Assembly (NCBI GenBank): GCA_028821145.1
Contig: JAPPHC010000043.1
Coordinates: 1-45,755, forward strand
From: Gammaproteobacteria bacterium
Lineage (GTDB): Bacteria; Pseudomonadota; Gammaproteobacteria; Steroidobacterales; Foliamicaceae
Length of the DNA: 45,755 nucleotides
Direction: 5' to 3'
Position numbers and translations under genes: made by a program. Position 1 is the first letter of the stretch. The number at the start of each line of letters is the position of its first letter. Under the pieces are notes generated by a model. That model had not been told where the DNA came from. It saw only the letters and a program-made list of their open reading frames with translations, and made no database searches. Of this stretch, positions 16,780-26,647 are shown in pieces.

Positions 16780-18543
16780 TTATAACGGCCGCAATCCGAG
16801 CTCCCGCAGTTGCCTGGGTTCGACGGCGGCGGGCGCATCGGTAAGGGGACAGGCGCCGGACTGCGTCTTGGGGAAGGCGATCACTTCGCGTATCGATTCG
16901 GCTTCGGCCATGAGCATGACCCAGCGGTCCAGTCCGAAGGCGATGCCGCCGTGCGGCGGGACGCCGTAGTCCAGCGCCTTGAGGAAAAACCCGAACTGCC
17001 GGTCGGCTTCTTCCGCCGAAAGCCCCAGCAGTTCGAACACGGCCACCTGCATGTCGCGCTGGTGTATGCGGACCGAGCCGCCACCGATCTCGTGGCCGTT
17101 CAGGACCAGGTCGTAGGCGCGCGACGAGGCCTGCGCGGGCCGTTCCAGAAGCTCGTCCGGCGCCGTCACGCCGGGAGCGGTAAAGGGATGATGAAGCGCC
17201 TTCCAGCGTTTTTCGTCTTCGTCGAACTCGAATCCCGGGAATTCCGTGATCCACACCGGCGCCCAGCCGCCGCCGATCAGGCCGCGTTCCCGCCCCAGCC
17301 GGTCGCGCAGGGCCGACAGCGTGCGGTTCACGATCGCGGCCGCTCCCGCCCCGAACAGCAGCAGGTCGCCTGCGGCCGGCCCGGTCTTTTCGAGCAGCGC
17401 CGCGATCTCTTCGTCGGCCAGGAACTTCAGCACCGGAGACTGCATGCCGTCGCGGCCGCCTGCCGGATCGGCCACCTTGATCCAGGCCATGCCCTTCGCG
17501 CCCATCGCCTGCACGAATCCGGTCAGTTCGTCGAGTTCGCGGCGCGTCGTTCCGGCGCCGCCGGGAATCTTCAGCGCCGCCACGCGGCAGCCGGGGTCCC
17601 GGGCCGGCGCCGAGAAAACCTTGAATTCCGAATCCGCGAAGATGCCGCTCAGTTCGACGAGTTCCAGCGGGTTGCGCAGGTCCGGCGCGTCGCTGGCGAA
17701 CCGCTGCATCGCCTCGGCGTAGGTCATGCGCGGAAAGGGTTCCGGGAGTTCCACGTCCAGCACGCCGGAGAACACTTCGCGCACCAGGGCCTCCATCAAT
17801 CCCATCACGTCCTCTTCGTCCACGAACGACATTTCCACGTCGAGCTGGGTGAATTCCGGCTGCCGGTCGGCGCGCAGGTCCTCGTCGCGGAAGCAGCGCA
17901 CGATCTGGTAGTAGCGGTCCAGTCCCGACATCATCAGCAATTGCTTGAACAACTGCGGGGACTGGGGCAGGGCGTAGAAGCGCCCCGGCCGGTTGCGGGC
18001 CGGAGAAAGAAAGTCGCGCGCGCCTTCCGGTGTGGCGCGGGTAAGCATGGGCGTTTCCACGTCCACGAAGCCGCGCTGGTCCAGGAACGCGCGTATCGCA
18101 GCGATTGCCCTGTGACGCAGGCGCAGCCGGTCCAGCATTTCCGGCCGCCTGAGGTCAAGGTAGCGGTACTTCAGCCGCAGTTCCTCGCCGGCGCCCTCGC
18201 CGTGGTGGAAGGGCAGGTCCCGCGCGGCGGAGAGGATCTCCAGCGACTCGGCCACCAGTTCGACGTCTCCCGTTTTCAGATCGGGATTGGCCGTGCCCTC
18301 GGGGCGAATGCGCAGCGCGCCGGTGGCCCGCAGTATGCACTCGGCGCGGGCCTTTTCGGCAACGGCAAACACGGCAGGCTGGTCCGGGTTGCAGACGACC
18401 TGCACGATCCCCTCGCGGTCGCGCAGGTCGATGAAGATTACGCCGCCGTGGTCGCGCAGACCGTTGACCCAGCCGCACACGTTCACTGCCTGACCGGCGT
18501 GGCCGACACCTAGTTCACCGCAGTAGTGAGATCGCATGTTCAT
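16780..18543 (-). CDS. aspS: Aspartyl-tRNA synthetase, probably non-discriminating
   Basis: AspRS charges tRNA-Asp, and in organisms without AsnRS also tRNA-Asn. The 587-residue protein has the N-terminal OB anticodon-binding domain, class II motif 2 in FRDEDLRADRQPEFTQ, GAD-type insertion, and motif 3 in AFGLDRWVML. The OB domain carries RDHGG (His32) and PEG (Gly83), the positions reported in Pseudomonas aeruginosa (His31, Gly82) to allow tRNA-Asn recognition, whereas E. coli has Leu at the first. Translation may begin at ATG 18543 or at ATG 18537, which matches homologues starting MRSHYCG. Confidence 0.95.
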   Translation of the reverse strand: MNMRSHYCGELGVGHAGQAVNVCGWVNGLRDHGGVIFIDLRDREGIVQVVCNPDQPAVFAVAEKARAECILRATGALRIRPEGTANPDLKTGDVELVAESLEILSAARDLPFHHGEGAGEELRLKYRYLDLRRPEMLDRLRLRHRAIAAIRAFLDQRGFVDVETPMLTRATPEGARDFLSPARNRPGRFYALPQSPQLFKQLLMMSGLDRYYQIVRCFRDEDLRADRQPEFTQLDVEMSFVDEEDVMGLMEALVREVFSGVLDVELPEPFPRMTYAEAMQRFASDAPDLRNPLELVELSGIFADSEFKVFSAPARDPGCRVAALKIPGGAGTTRRELDELTGFVQAMGAKGMAWIKVADPAGGRDGMQSPVLKFLADEEIAALLEKTGPAAGDLLLFGAGAAAIVNRTLSALRDRLGRERGLIGGGWAPVWITEFPGFEFDEDEKRWKALHHPFTAPGVTAPDELLERPAQASSRAYDLVLNGHEIGGGSVRIHQRDMQVAVFELLGLSAEEADRQFGFFLKALDYGVPPHGGIAFGLDRWVMLMAEAESIREVIAFPKTQSGACPLTDAPAAVEPRQLRELGLRPL

Positions 18544-18608
18544 CGAATACGCAAGCGCCTGGAAGGCGGCCGCAACGCAGCGCCGGGAGTTAAATCAAGC
18601 CTGTCGAA

Positions 18609-19523
18609 CTAGCTTGCGCTGAGTTCCTGCTGCATCGCTTCCATGCGCTCGCGTTCCTTCTTGCCCGCCGGCATGACCAGGCAAAACGACACCACCACGA
18701 CCGACGCGATAGCCACCGCGATAACCTGCCAGCCGTATTCCTCCAGATTGACGAAGAAATCGTTGACCCATCCCCATCGTCCGACGAATTCGTACGCGTT
18801 CCAACTGATGATCGCGGTTGCGATGGAGTAGCGCAACGCCGTGGCGACTCGCTTGAAGCGCAGCAGGCGTCGCAGCAGGTAGATCGCCCAGACCGCGTTC
18901 AGCGCGGCGATCCCATACGTGACCGGATGCTGGTCGCCCAGCACGTTCTCGTCGTAAATGATGAGCAGGAACAGATAGAAGAACCAGATGAGGTAAATGG
19001 TCTCCAGTGCGGTTATCGCCGCGAAGTTGCGCTTGTGCCCCTCGGTGGGTTTGCCGGTCCCCATTCCAAGCCAGCGATGGCACCAGCGGAAGAAATTGCA
19101 TCGCGTCTCGCGGTTGAACAGGAAATAGACCAGGGTGGCGAGCATTACCCCCAAAGAAGACATCATCACCAGGTATTCCGCGTTGGTGGCCACTTCGCCG
19201 GTCGCATCCATAAGGTCCGGGACGCCCAGCCAGATCGCGTAATAGACGAACGAGAATTCCACCCAGCCGGTCCACAGCAGCCATGCGGCGAAATAACCGA
19301 GCCAGGTTCCGCTCACCTCGCTGTCCTGGCGCATGCCGAGCCAGAGCAGGAATGCGCCGATCAGGCCCATGGCGCCGGCCGCGTAATACATCCCCGGCGC
19401 ACCGATCGCACGTTCGATCTGGATCATTACCGAGTGCCCCAGGCCCTGGGACACGAAGAACACCGCAAAGGGGAACAAACCGATAAACGGTGGACGGGCA
19501 AACACCCGGGCCAGCGCGTTCAT
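18609..19523 (-). CDS. Hypothetical polytopic membrane protein (about 8 TM)
   Basis: The 304-residue protein is hydrophobic with about eight membrane segments, near residues 12-32, 44-64, 74-100, 118-138, 168-192, 201-224, 233-252 and 264-288. Polar loops include NRETRCNFFRWCHRWLGMG between segments 4 and 5. Many aromatic residues lie in the membrane, but I see no heme, metal or transport signature I can name. The C-terminus is a short charged helix. It starts with ATG 19523 and stops 65 bp upstream of aspS on the same strand, diverging from the MaoC operon. Function unknown. Confidence 0.8.
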   Translation of the reverse strand: MNALARVFARPPFIGLFPFAVFFVSQGLGHSVMIQIERAIGAPGMYYAAGAMGLIGAFLLWLGMRQDSEVSGTWLGYFAAWLLWTGWVEFSFVYYAIWLGVPDLMDATGEVATNAEYLVMMSSLGVMLATLVYFLFNRETRCNFFRWCHRWLGMGTGKPTEGHKRNFAAITALETIYLIWFFYLFLLIIYDENVLGDQHPVTYGIAALNAVWAIYLLRRLLRFKRVATALRYSIATAIISWNAYEFVGRWGWVNDFFVNLEEYGWQVIAVAIASVVVVSFCLVMPAGKKERERMEAMQQELSAS

Positions 19524-19555
19524 GGAGCGACCTCCGGAAAGCCGAAATAAACTTC

Positions 19556-19564
19556 TATACTATA
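19556..19564. promoter_or_regulatory. Overlapping divergent -10-like sequence
   Basis: TATACTATA contains TATACT on the plus strand (19556-19561) and TATAGT on the minus strand (19564-19559), each five of six to the -10 consensus, in the 92 bp gap between the membrane protein gene and the MaoC operon. No clear -35 is seen on either side. Confidence 0.3.
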
Positions 19565-19615
19565 CCGCTTCGACGGATTCGACAGGCGCTAATACGGGGC
19601 AGCGAGGCACGCGGG

Positions 19616-20074
19616 ATGAAGATCGAAAACCTTAGGGAATGGGAGGGCCGCGAGCTTACTCCGTCGGCCTGGTTTGACGTGGATCAGGCCCGCATCAACG
19701 CCTTTGCGGACTGCACCGTGGATCATCAGTTCATCCATGTGGACCCCGAACGGGTGGCGCGCGAAACGCCGTTCGGATCCACCATCGCGCACGGCTTTTT
19801 GACGCTCTCGCTTTCGGTGCACCTGGAGTCCCCCGAGATGTCGGAAATCGAGGGCGTCGGTTTCGTCATCAACTACGGCCTGGACAAACTGCGGTTCATC
19901 AACCCGGTACCGGTGGGTTCCCGCGTCCGGGTTCACTCCACGCTCACCGAGGTCCGGGAACGCGGACCGGGGCGCGTGGTCATCCGGCTGGAGAAATCCA
20001 TGGAAATCGAAGGCCAGGAAAAACCCGCCTGGGTGGCGCAACAGCTCTTCATGCTGATATCCGAAGGCGCCTGA
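19616..20074 (+). CDS. MaoC-like (R)-specific enoyl-CoA hydratase
   Basis: The 152-residue single hot-dog protein carries the R-hydratase pattern TVDHQFIHVD with catalytic Asp36 and His41, followed by PFGSTIAHGFLTLSL. Such enzymes hydrate trans-2-enoyl-CoA to (R)-3-hydroxyacyl-CoA. The ATG at 19616 follows CACGCGGG. It is the first gene of a four-gene plus-strand set with an SDR, an MDR and a FadB-type enzyme; the SDR next door could act on its (R)-hydroxy product. Whether it serves degradation, polyhydroxyalkanoate or synthesis is inference. Confidence 0.9.
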   Translation: MKIENLREWEGRELTPSAWFDVDQARINAFADCTVDHQFIHVDPERVARETPFGSTIAHGFLTLSLSVHLESPEMSEIEGVGFVINYGLDKLRFINPVPVGSRVRVHSTLTEVRERGPGRVVIRLEKSMEIEGQEKPAWVAQQLFMLISEGA

Positions 20075-20087
20075 ACCTCGTCTCGGC

Positions 20088-20855
20088 ATGGACGAACTGT
20101 TCAACCTGGAGGGCCGGACGGCGCTGATTACCGGCTCCACGCGGGGCATAGGCAAGGCCATCGCCACGCGGATGGCGGAGCACGGCGCACGCGTAACCGC
20201 GTCCAGCCGCAAGGCGGATGCCTGCGAGCGGACCGCGGAGGAACTCAACCTGCGGTTCGGCAAGGGAACCGCCATTTCCGCGCCCTGCAACGTCTACCAC
20301 AAGGACCAGGTGGAGGACCTCGTGGAGCGTACCCGCGCCGCCTTCGGCGCGATCGACATCCTGGTCTCGAATGTTGGCGTGAATCCGCATTTCGGTCCCT
20401 TGCTCGACACGTCCGACATCGCCCTGGAGAGGATCTGGCGCTGCAACGTCACGGCCAACATCTGGCTCAGCCGGCTGGTCGTTCCGGAAATGCGGAACCG
20501 GGGACACGGCCGGATCGTGCTGATTTCCTCGTACGTGGGTCAGACGGCGCACGGCAAGATCGGCGCCTATGGCATGTCCAAGGCCGCGGAGATCCAGATG
20601 GCGCGGAACCTGGCGCTGGAATACGGCCGCGACGGAATTACCGCCAACGCGGTCTGCCCGGGACTGATCAAGACCGATTTCTCCCGGGCGCTCTGGACCG
20701 ATGCCGAGGCCCGCGAGAGCTTTCTGGACACCACGGCGCTGGGACGGATGGGCGCTCCCGATGAAGTGGCCGGGCTGGTCGTGTTCCTTGCGTCGCCGGC
20801 CGGTTCCTACGTGACCGGACAGGCGCTGCTGGTGGACGGCGGCATCCACGTGTGA
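20088..20855 (+). CDS. Short-chain dehydrogenase/reductase
   Basis: A 255-residue classical SDR with cofactor loop TGSTRGIG (15-22), SNVG in place of the common NNAG, and the catalytic set Ser148, Tyr161 and Lys165 (YGMSK). Ser39-Ser-Arg after beta-2 (ASSRK) suggests NADP(H) preference. The closest functional guess is a 3-hydroxyacyl-CoA or 3-oxoacyl reductase because it sits 13 bp after the MaoC hydratase and before acyl-CoA oxidation genes. The C-terminus (QALLVDGG) is standard. No clear Shine-Dalgarno precedes the ATG at 20088. Confidence 0.9.
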   Translation: MDELFNLEGRTALITGSTRGIGKAIATRMAEHGARVTASSRKADACERTAEELNLRFGKGTAISAPCNVYHKDQVEDLVERTRAAFGAIDILVSNVGVNPHFGPLLDTSDIALERIWRCNVTANIWLSRLVVPEMRNRGHGRIVLISSYVGQTAHGKIGAYGMSKAAEIQMARNLALEYGRDGITANAVCPGLIKTDFSRALWTDAEARESFLDTTALGRMGAPDEVAGLVVFLASPAGSYVTGQALLVDGGIHV

Positions 20856-20891
20856 TCGCATCATTCGGGAAAGGGGGAAGAACCGTCCCGC

Positions 20892-21875
20892 ATGCGCGCA
20901 CTGATCTGCAACCGCTACGCGGAGCAGCCGGACCTGTCGCTTGGCGAAATGCCCGAGCCGTCTCCGGCCGAGGGTGAAGTTCTGGTGGAAGTGCGCGCCG
21001 CCGGTCTCAATTTCTTCGACCTGCTGATGGTGCAGGGCCGCTACCAGCGCCGCCCGGAGCCGCCTTTCACGCCGGGCGGCGAGGCGGCCGGGGTGGTCGT
21101 GGCGCTGGGCGATGGCGTCGACGGCCTGGCGGTGGGCGACCGCGTCGCCGTGCACGGCCGGTCCATGTTCGCCGAACGGGCGGTCGCCCTCCGCCATCAC
21201 GTTGCACGCCTGCCCGGCAACATGAGTTTCGCCCAGGGCGCGGGTTTTTGCATTACCTACGGGACCTGTTACCACGCATACAAGCAGGTCGCGAAGCTCA
21301 GGGCCGGCGAAACCGTGCTGGTGCTGGGCGCCGGCGGCGGCGTGGGCATGGCGGCGGTGTCGCTGGCTCGCGCGATGGGCGCGTATGTCATCGCGGCCGC
21401 GGGCAGCGCGGACAAGCTGGAGTTGGCGCGTGCAATAGGCGCAAACGAATGTATCGACTACAGCGGGGAAGATTTCCGCGCCAGGCTCAAGCGTAAGGCC
21501 GGCGGTCGAGTGGACGTGGTGGTCGATCCCGTGGGCGGTTCGTATTCCGAGTCCGCATACCGCGCCTGCGCGCCGGGCGGGCGTTTCCTGGTGATTGGAT
21601 TCGCCGCCGGCGAGATCCCCCGGCTTCCGCTCAACCTGGTCCTGCTGAAGACCGCGGCGGTGCTGGGCGTGCTGTGGCGGCCCTGGACGGACCGCCAACC
21701 CGATGCAGCCCGCGAGAACCTGGAGGCCCTGTCGGGCCTGGCTGCAAGCGGCGCCATAACGTGTCCTATCGAGCGCAAGTTGCCGCTGGTGGACTACATG
21801 CTGGCCTTCGAGGCTTTCGCCAATCGGCAGGTGACCGGCAAGTGGGTGCTCGATATGAACGGAGGCGCATCATGA
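20892..21875 (+). CDS. Zinc-free medium-chain reductase, quinone oxidoreductase-like
   Basis: The 327-residue protein is an MDR with a GroES-like domain (about 25-115) containing AAGLNFFDLLMVQGRY and a Rossmann domain with VLGAGGGVGMAAVSLA. The zinc ligands of alcohol dehydrogenases are absent, which places it in the QOR/acryloyl-CoA or enoyl reductase group. It would reduce a quinone or an activated C=C bond with NADPH. GGGGGAAG at 20871-20878 is a good ribosome site. The stop overlaps the next start as ATGA. In this operon an enoyl-CoA reductase-like role is plausible but unproven. Confidence 0.88.
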   Translation: MRALICNRYAEQPDLSLGEMPEPSPAEGEVLVEVRAAGLNFFDLLMVQGRYQRRPEPPFTPGGEAAGVVVALGDGVDGLAVGDRVAVHGRSMFAERAVALRHHVARLPGNMSFAQGAGFCITYGTCYHAYKQVAKLRAGETVLVLGAGGGVGMAAVSLARAMGAYVIAAAGSADKLELARAIGANECIDYSGEDFRARLKRKAGGRVDVVVDPVGGSYSESAYRACAPGGRFLVIGFAAGEIPRLPLNLVLLKTAAVLGVLWRPWTDRQPDAARENLEALSGLAASGAITCPIERKLPLVDYMLAFEAFANRQVTGKWVLDMNGGAS

Positions 21876-23965
21876 CCGTAAACGTGAGCGATCGCGGGCC
21901 CGTCCGGCTGATCGAAATGAATTCCCCGCCCGTCAACGCTCTCGGGGCAAAGCTGCGGATGCCGCTTCTGGATGCGATCCGGGCCGCCTCGCGGGACGAC
22001 TCCGCAGGCGCCCTGCTGCTATTGAGCGGTTTGAAGACCTGGTGCGCCGGCGCCGACATCAAGGAGTTCGGCCTGCCCGAACTGCCTGCCCCCGAGGCTT
22101 CGCTCAACGCAATATGCGATGCGCTGGACGCGTGTTCCAAACCGGTCATCGCGGTGGTGGACGGAGTCGCATACGGCGGCGGGCTGGAACTTGCGCTGGC
22201 CTGCGATTACCGGGCCGTTTCCGCGCGCGCCCGCTTTGCCTTTCCCGAGGTCAATATCGGGCTGCTGCCGGGGGCCGGCGGGACCCAGCGGACTCCGCGG
22301 CTGGTGGGCGTGGAACAGGCCTTGCGGATGTGCCTGGACGGCAAACCGGTAAACGCCCGCAGCGCCCTCGAAACGGGCCTGGCCGACCGCCTGCTTGAAG
22401 ACGATCTGACCGAAGCGGCGTGCGCGTATGCGGAGGAATTGCTGGCGGCCGACGCGGCGGTGCGAAAGATTTCCTCCGGTCCCGGCAAGCTTCCCATGCC
22501 GGGAGAGGCGGCCGAGGCCTTCGCGGCGGCACGCCATTTGATCGCCCGCAGGATGCGGGGGCGCGACTCGCCCGAGCTGATCGTGCAGTGCATCGAGCAG
22601 GCCGTGGCATGCCGCGACGATTTTCGCGCCGGCCTGGCCGAGGAGCGGCGCCGGTTCGTCAGTTGCCTGAAGAACCCGCAGAGCAAGGCGCTCTCGCACG
22701 TGTTCTTCGCCGAACGCTCGGCGGCCAGGGGCGCCGGTCAGGGCGCCGCGCGCGCCGTCGAGCGCGCCGCGGTGATCGGTTGCGGAACCATGGGCGGCGG
22801 CATCGCCATGAATTTCGCGATCGCCGGGATACCGGTTACCGTGCTGGAGACTGGAGAGGAGGCGCTGGACCGGGGTTTGAGCGTGATACGCAGCAACTTC
22901 GAGCGCTCCGAGAAGAGCGGGCGGATCCCGCCGGGCGGCGCCGAGCGCTGCATGGGGCTGATCACGCCCACAACGGACTACGGCGCGCTGGATGGGGCCG
23001 ACTTCGCGGTGGAGGCCGTCTATGAGAACCTGGACCTCAAGAAGCAGATTTTCTCCCGCCTGGACCGGACCCTGGGCAGCGACGCGATCGTGGCCAGCAA
23101 CACCTCGTATCTCGATATCGACCGGATGGCGGAAGCAACCGGCCGGCCCGGGCAGGTGCTGGGCATGCATTTCTTCAGCCCAGCCAACATCATGCGCCTG
23201 GTGGAAGTGATCGAGGGCCGGCACAGTTCGGCGGAGACAGTCGCGACCGCGTTTTCGCTTGCGTCGCGCATGAAGAAGGTCCCCGTGTGGTCGGCCAACA
23301 GCAACGGATTCATCGGCAACCGCATGTTGTCGGGATACATGTTCGAGGCCTTTGAACTGCTGTTCGAGGGCACGCCGCCGGAGTCGGTCGATGCGGCCCT
23401 GCGGGACTTCGGGCTGCCCATGGGGCCTTTTCAGATGATTGACCTGGTGGGCCTGGACCTGGGTTGGCGGGCCCGGGAGCTGGCCGGCAAGCCGCTGGAG
23501 GAGCGAAAACCCGGCGAGCGTCTGGGCGATGCCCTTTGCGAGCGGGACCGGTTCGGGCAGAAGAACGGCCGCGGTATCTACAACTACAGTCCCGGCAGCC
23601 GGGTTCCCGAGCCGGATCCCGGGGTCGCCGGCCTGATCGAGGAACTGGCGGAAGAACTGGGCTACGAGCGCCGATTGCCCGCGGAGGCCGAGGAAATCGT
23701 CAAGCGATGCATGTACCCGCTGGTTAACGTCGGCTCGGCACTGTTGGAGGAAGGCGTTGCCCGGGCGGCGTCGGACATTGATATCGTCTATGTCTATGGT
23801 TACGGCTTCCCGGCCTGGCGCGGCGGCCCCATGCACTACGCCGAGCAGCAGGGCCTGGATACCGTACTGGATGACATCCGCGGGTTTCACGACCGATTCG
23901 GCGCACGCTGGACGCCGGCGCAAAGGCTGGTTGGAGCAGCCGCGGCGGGGCGGGGATTTGGCTAG
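21872..23965 (+). CDS. Bifunctional enoyl-CoA hydratase / 3-hydroxyacyl-CoA dehydrogenase (FadB/FadJ-type)
   Basis: The 697-residue protein has an N-terminal crotonase domain with GGGLELAL (Glu106) and [14 protein letters not shown] (Glu126), the two catalytic glutamates, and a dehydrogenase half with NAD loop IGCGTMGGG (302-310) and catalytic His433 in GMHFFSPA, then the duplicated C-terminal HAD domain. It hydrates (S)-enoyl-CoA and oxidises the product to 3-ketoacyl-CoA. The length is close to the peroxisomal-type multifunctional enzymes and slightly shorter than FadB. It is translationally coupled to the MDR gene by ATGA. No thiolase follows in the window, so the pathway must be completed elsewhere. 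Confidence 0.93.
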   Translation: MTVNVSDRGPVRLIEMNSPPVNALGAKLRMPLLDAIRAASRDDSAGALLLLSGLKTWCAGADIKEFGLPELPAPEASLNAICDALDACSKPVIAVVDGVAYGGGLELALACDYRAVSARARFAFPEVNIGLLPGAGGTQRTPRLVGVEQALRMCLDGKPVNARSALETGLADRLLEDDLTEAACAYAEELLAADAAVRKISSGPGKLPMPGEAAEAFAAARHLIARRMRGRDSPELIVQCIEQAVACRDDFRAGLAEERRRFVSCLKNPQSKALSHVFFAERSAARGAGQGAARAVERAAVIGCGTMGGGIAMNFAIAGIPVTVLETGEEALDRGLSVIRSNFERSEKSGRIPPGGAERCMGLITPTTDYGALDGADFAVEAVYENLDLKKQIFSRLDRTLGSDAIVASNTSYLDIDRMAEATGRPGQVLGMHFFSPANIMRLVEVIEGRHSSAETVATAFSLASRMKKVPVWSANSNGFIGNRMLSGYMFEAFELLFEGTPPESVDAALRDFGLPMGPFQMIDLVGLDLGWRARELAGKPLEERKPGERLGDALCERDRFGQKNGRGIYNYSPGSRVPEPDPGVAGLIEELAEELGYERRLPAEAEEIVKRCMYPLVNVGSALLEEGVARAASDIDIVYVYGYGFPAWRGGPMHYAEQQGLDTVLDDIRGFHDRFGARWTPAQRLVGAAAAGRGFG

Positions 23966-23967
23966 TT

Positions 23968-23980
23968 TTGTGAGACACAA
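23968..23980. promoter_or_regulatory. Inverted repeat just upstream of mutS
   Basis: TTGTG-AGA-CACAA is a perfect 5+5 bp inverted repeat between the fad-type gene and the mutS ATG (23990). mutS has no visible Shine-Dalgarno in this gap. It could be an operator or a small hairpin; short palindromes of this size also arise by chance. Confidence 0.3.
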
Positions 23981-23989
23981 CACTATCGC

Positions 23990-26647
23990 ATGACAGCCGG
24001 CGCGCGACCGCTGGCGGGGCATACGCCAATGATGCAGCAGTATCTGCGCATCAAGGCAAAGCACCCCGATGCCCTGCTGTTCTACCGCATGGGCGACTTT
24101 TACGAGATGTTTTTCGGCGATGCCGAGCGTGCGGCCGTGCTGCTGGACATCGTTCTGACCACTCGCGGGCAGTCGAACGGCGAAGCGATTCCGATGGCTG
24201 GAGTGCCCGCGCATTCGGCCGATTCGTATATCGCCCGTCTGGCGCAAATGGGCGAATCGATAGCCATTTGCGAGCAAATCGGTCGCCCCACGCCTTCCGG
24301 CGGCCCGGTAAAGCGCGAGGTCGTGCGGCTGGTGACTCCGGGCACGCTGACCGAGGAAGCCCTGCTCGACAGCGGCTCCGAGAACCTGGTGGCGGCCCTT
24401 CACGGAAATGACGGCGGTTACGGGCTGGCCTGGATGGAGCTGAGTTCGGGCAGTTTTTCGATCACGGAATGCCTTGGGCTGGAAGAGCTTGAGGGCGAGC
24501 TGCAACGATTGCGGCCTGCCGAATTGCTGGTTGGCGAGGGCGCGCGGCTGCCGGAGGCGCTGCCCGGCCGGCCCGCGGTTCATGAGCGGAGGAACTGGCA
24601 GTTCAATACCGCTTCGGCGCGGCGTGCGCTTCAGGACCAGTTCCGCGTGCATAACCTCGATGGTTTCGGCGTGGAGGGCATGGACCGGGGGATCGCCGCC
24701 GCCGGTTGCCTGCTGGACTACGTCAGGGACACGCAGCGCGGCGCCTTGCCTCACGTGCGCGCGCTCAACGTGGAGCGGCCCGGCGACGCGCTGCTGATGG
24801 ATGCCGCCACGCGGCGCAACCTTGAACTGGACCGCTCGCTTTCGGGGCGGGACGAATACACGCTGGCCGGCGTCGTCGATCGCTGCGCCACCCCCATGGG
24901 CAGCCGGCTCCTTCGGCGCTGGATCCATCGGCCCCTGCGTTCCCACGAGGTCTTGCGGCTCAGGTATCAGGCCCTGGACGAATTGCGAGGCGAGCAGGAG
25001 GGATGGCGGAAGTCGATCCGGGCAGTCGGCGATCTTGAGCGCGTACTGGCGCGACTGGCCATCCGCACGGCCCGCCCGCGCGACCTGGAGCAGCTGCGGT
25101 CCGCCCTGAAGTCCGCGCCGGCGATCCGCGAGCGGCTAACGGCGCTGGACGCGCCTCTCCTGCAAACCCTGGCGGAGCGCATGGAAGCGCCGCCCGATGG
25201 ATTGCGCCTGCTGGCGGAAGCGCTGGTCGAGCATCCCGCCCCCAGGATTCGCGACGGCGAGGTGATCGCCGCCGGATACAGCGCGGAGCTGGACGAGTTG
25301 CGCGAGGTCAGCAGCAATGCCGACGCCGCGCTGCAGGACCTGGAGAAGGAGGAACGCGAAAGCAGCGGCATCGCCAACCTGAAGCTGGGCTATAACCGGG
25401 TGCACGGCTACTACATCGAGCTTCGCCGCAGCCAGGCGGAGGAAGCGCCGGAGCACTACATCCGCCGCCAGACCCTCAAACACTCCGAGCGCTACATCAC
25501 GCCGGAACTCAAGCGCTTCGAGCACCGGGTCCTGGGCGCGCGCGAACGCGCCCAGGAACTGGAAGTGAGGCTGTATGAGGAATTGCTGGAAAAGCTGTCC
25601 CGATGGCTCGCGGTCTGGCAGGACCTGGCGGCCGCGGTGGCCGAGACCGACGTGCTGGTCAACCTGGCCGCCCGCTCGCTGGAGCTGGGCTACGCGAGGC
25701 CGGAGCTTACCGATCGGCCGGGGATCCGGCTGAAGGCCAGCCGCCACCCGGTGGTCGAGCGCGCGCTGGATTCCGAGTTCATCGCCAACGACCTGGCGCT
25801 GGACGACGATACCCGCATGCTGATCGTGACCGGCCCGAATATGGGCGGCAAGTCCACCTACATGCGCCAGGTCGCGCTGATCGTGATCCTTGCGCACATC
25901 GGCAGCTTCGTTCCCGCGGCCGAAGCCGAGATCGGGCCGCTGGACCGCATATTCACGCGTATCGGCGCTGGCGACGACCTGGCCGGCGGACGCTCCACCT
26001 TCATGGTGGAAATGACCGAGACGGCGAGCATCCTGCACAACGCGACCGCACAGAGCCTGGTGCTGATGGACGAGGTGGGCCGCGGCACCAGCACCTACGA
26101 CGGCCTTTCGCTGGCCTGGGCGGCGGCCGGTTATATCGCCGAGCGCCTGCGCAGCTTCACCCTGTTTGCGACCCACTACTTCGAATTGACCGCGCTGGCC
26201 GAAACCGCGACGGCCTGCGCAAACGTCCACCTGGACGCCGTCGAACACGCCGGAACGCTGGTGTTCCTGTATTCCGTGCGCGACGGCCCGGCGGACCGCA
26301 GTTACGGGCTTCAGGTGGCGGCATTGGCCGGTGTTCCCAGGCAGGTCATAGCGTCGGCGAGGGGGATGCTGGAGGACCTGGAGCAGCGCTCCGGCCGGTT
26401 GATCGAGCGCGGGCAGGCGCAACTGCCGCTCACGCTCGATCCCGGGACGAAGGGCGCCGGCCCCGTGCGGGAGGGTGTCCCGCCCTCCGCGAAAACGGGA
26501 CGCCTTCGCCCCGGGGCGATTCATTCAAGGGCGGAGCAATTGCTGGCCACGGTGGATCCCGAACAGCTCAGCCCGCGCGAGGCGCTGGACCTGCTGTTCG
26601 AACTGAAAGCACGCAGCGGGGGAGAAGATGACCGAGCGGGAGATTAG
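23990..26647 (+). CDS. mutS: DNA mismatch repair protein MutS
   Basis: MutS binds mismatches as a dimer and recruits MutL with ATP. The 885-residue protein begins with [16 protein letters not shown] and the mismatch-binding GDFYEMF (Phe37, Glu39), followed by connector, lever and clamp domains and the ATPase with GPNMGGKST (615-623), [21 protein letters not shown] and THYFEL. About 30 extra residues after 810 form a less conserved linker before the C-terminal tetramerisation helix ([18 protein letters not shown]). The end overlaps pncC by 20 bp. Placement before recA is common in pseudomonads. Confidence 0.97.
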   Translation: MTAGARPLAGHTPMMQQYLRIKAKHPDALLFYRMGDFYEMFFGDAERAAVLLDIVLTTRGQSNGEAIPMAGVPAHSADSYIARLAQMGESIAICEQIGRPTPSGGPVKREVVRLVTPGTLTEEALLDSGSENLVAALHGNDGGYGLAWMELSSGSFSITECLGLEELEGELQRLRPAELLVGEGARLPEALPGRPAVHERRNWQFNTASARRALQDQFRVHNLDGFGVEGMDRGIAAAGCLLDYVRDTQRGALPHVRALNVERPGDALLMDAATRRNLELDRSLSGRDEYTLAGVVDRCATPMGSRLLRRWIHRPLRSHEVLRLRYQALDELRGEQEGWRKSIRAVGDLERVLARLAIRTARPRDLEQLRSALKSAPAIRERLTALDAPLLQTLAERMEAPPDGLRLLAEALVEHPAPRIRDGEVIAAGYSAELDELREVSSNADAALQDLEKEERESSGIANLKLGYNRVHGYYIELRRSQAEEAPEHYIRRQTLKHSERYITPELKRFEHRVLGARERAQELEVRLYEELLEKLSRWLAVWQDLAAAVAETDVLVNLAARSLELGYARPELTDRPGIRLKASRHPVVERALDSEFIANDLALDDDTRMLIVTGPNMGGKSTYMRQVALIVILAHIGSFVPAAEAEIGPLDRIFTRIGAGDDLAGGRSTFMVEMTETASILHNATAQSLVLMDEVGRGTSTYDGLSLAWAAAGYIAERLRSFTLFATHYFELTALAETATACANVHLDAVEHAGTLVFLYSVRDGPADRSYGLQVAALAGVPRQVIASARGMLEDLEQRSGRLIERGQAQLPLTLDPGTKGAGPVREGVPPSAKTGRLRPGAIHSRAEQLLATVDPEQLSPREALDLLFELKARSGGEDDRAGD

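Noticed and set aside
22019..24946. A long open frame of about 975 codons on the minus strand, opposite the fad-type gene and mutS
   Set aside because: It lies antisense to two strongly conserved genes and shows no domain; such frames are expected in high-GC DNA.
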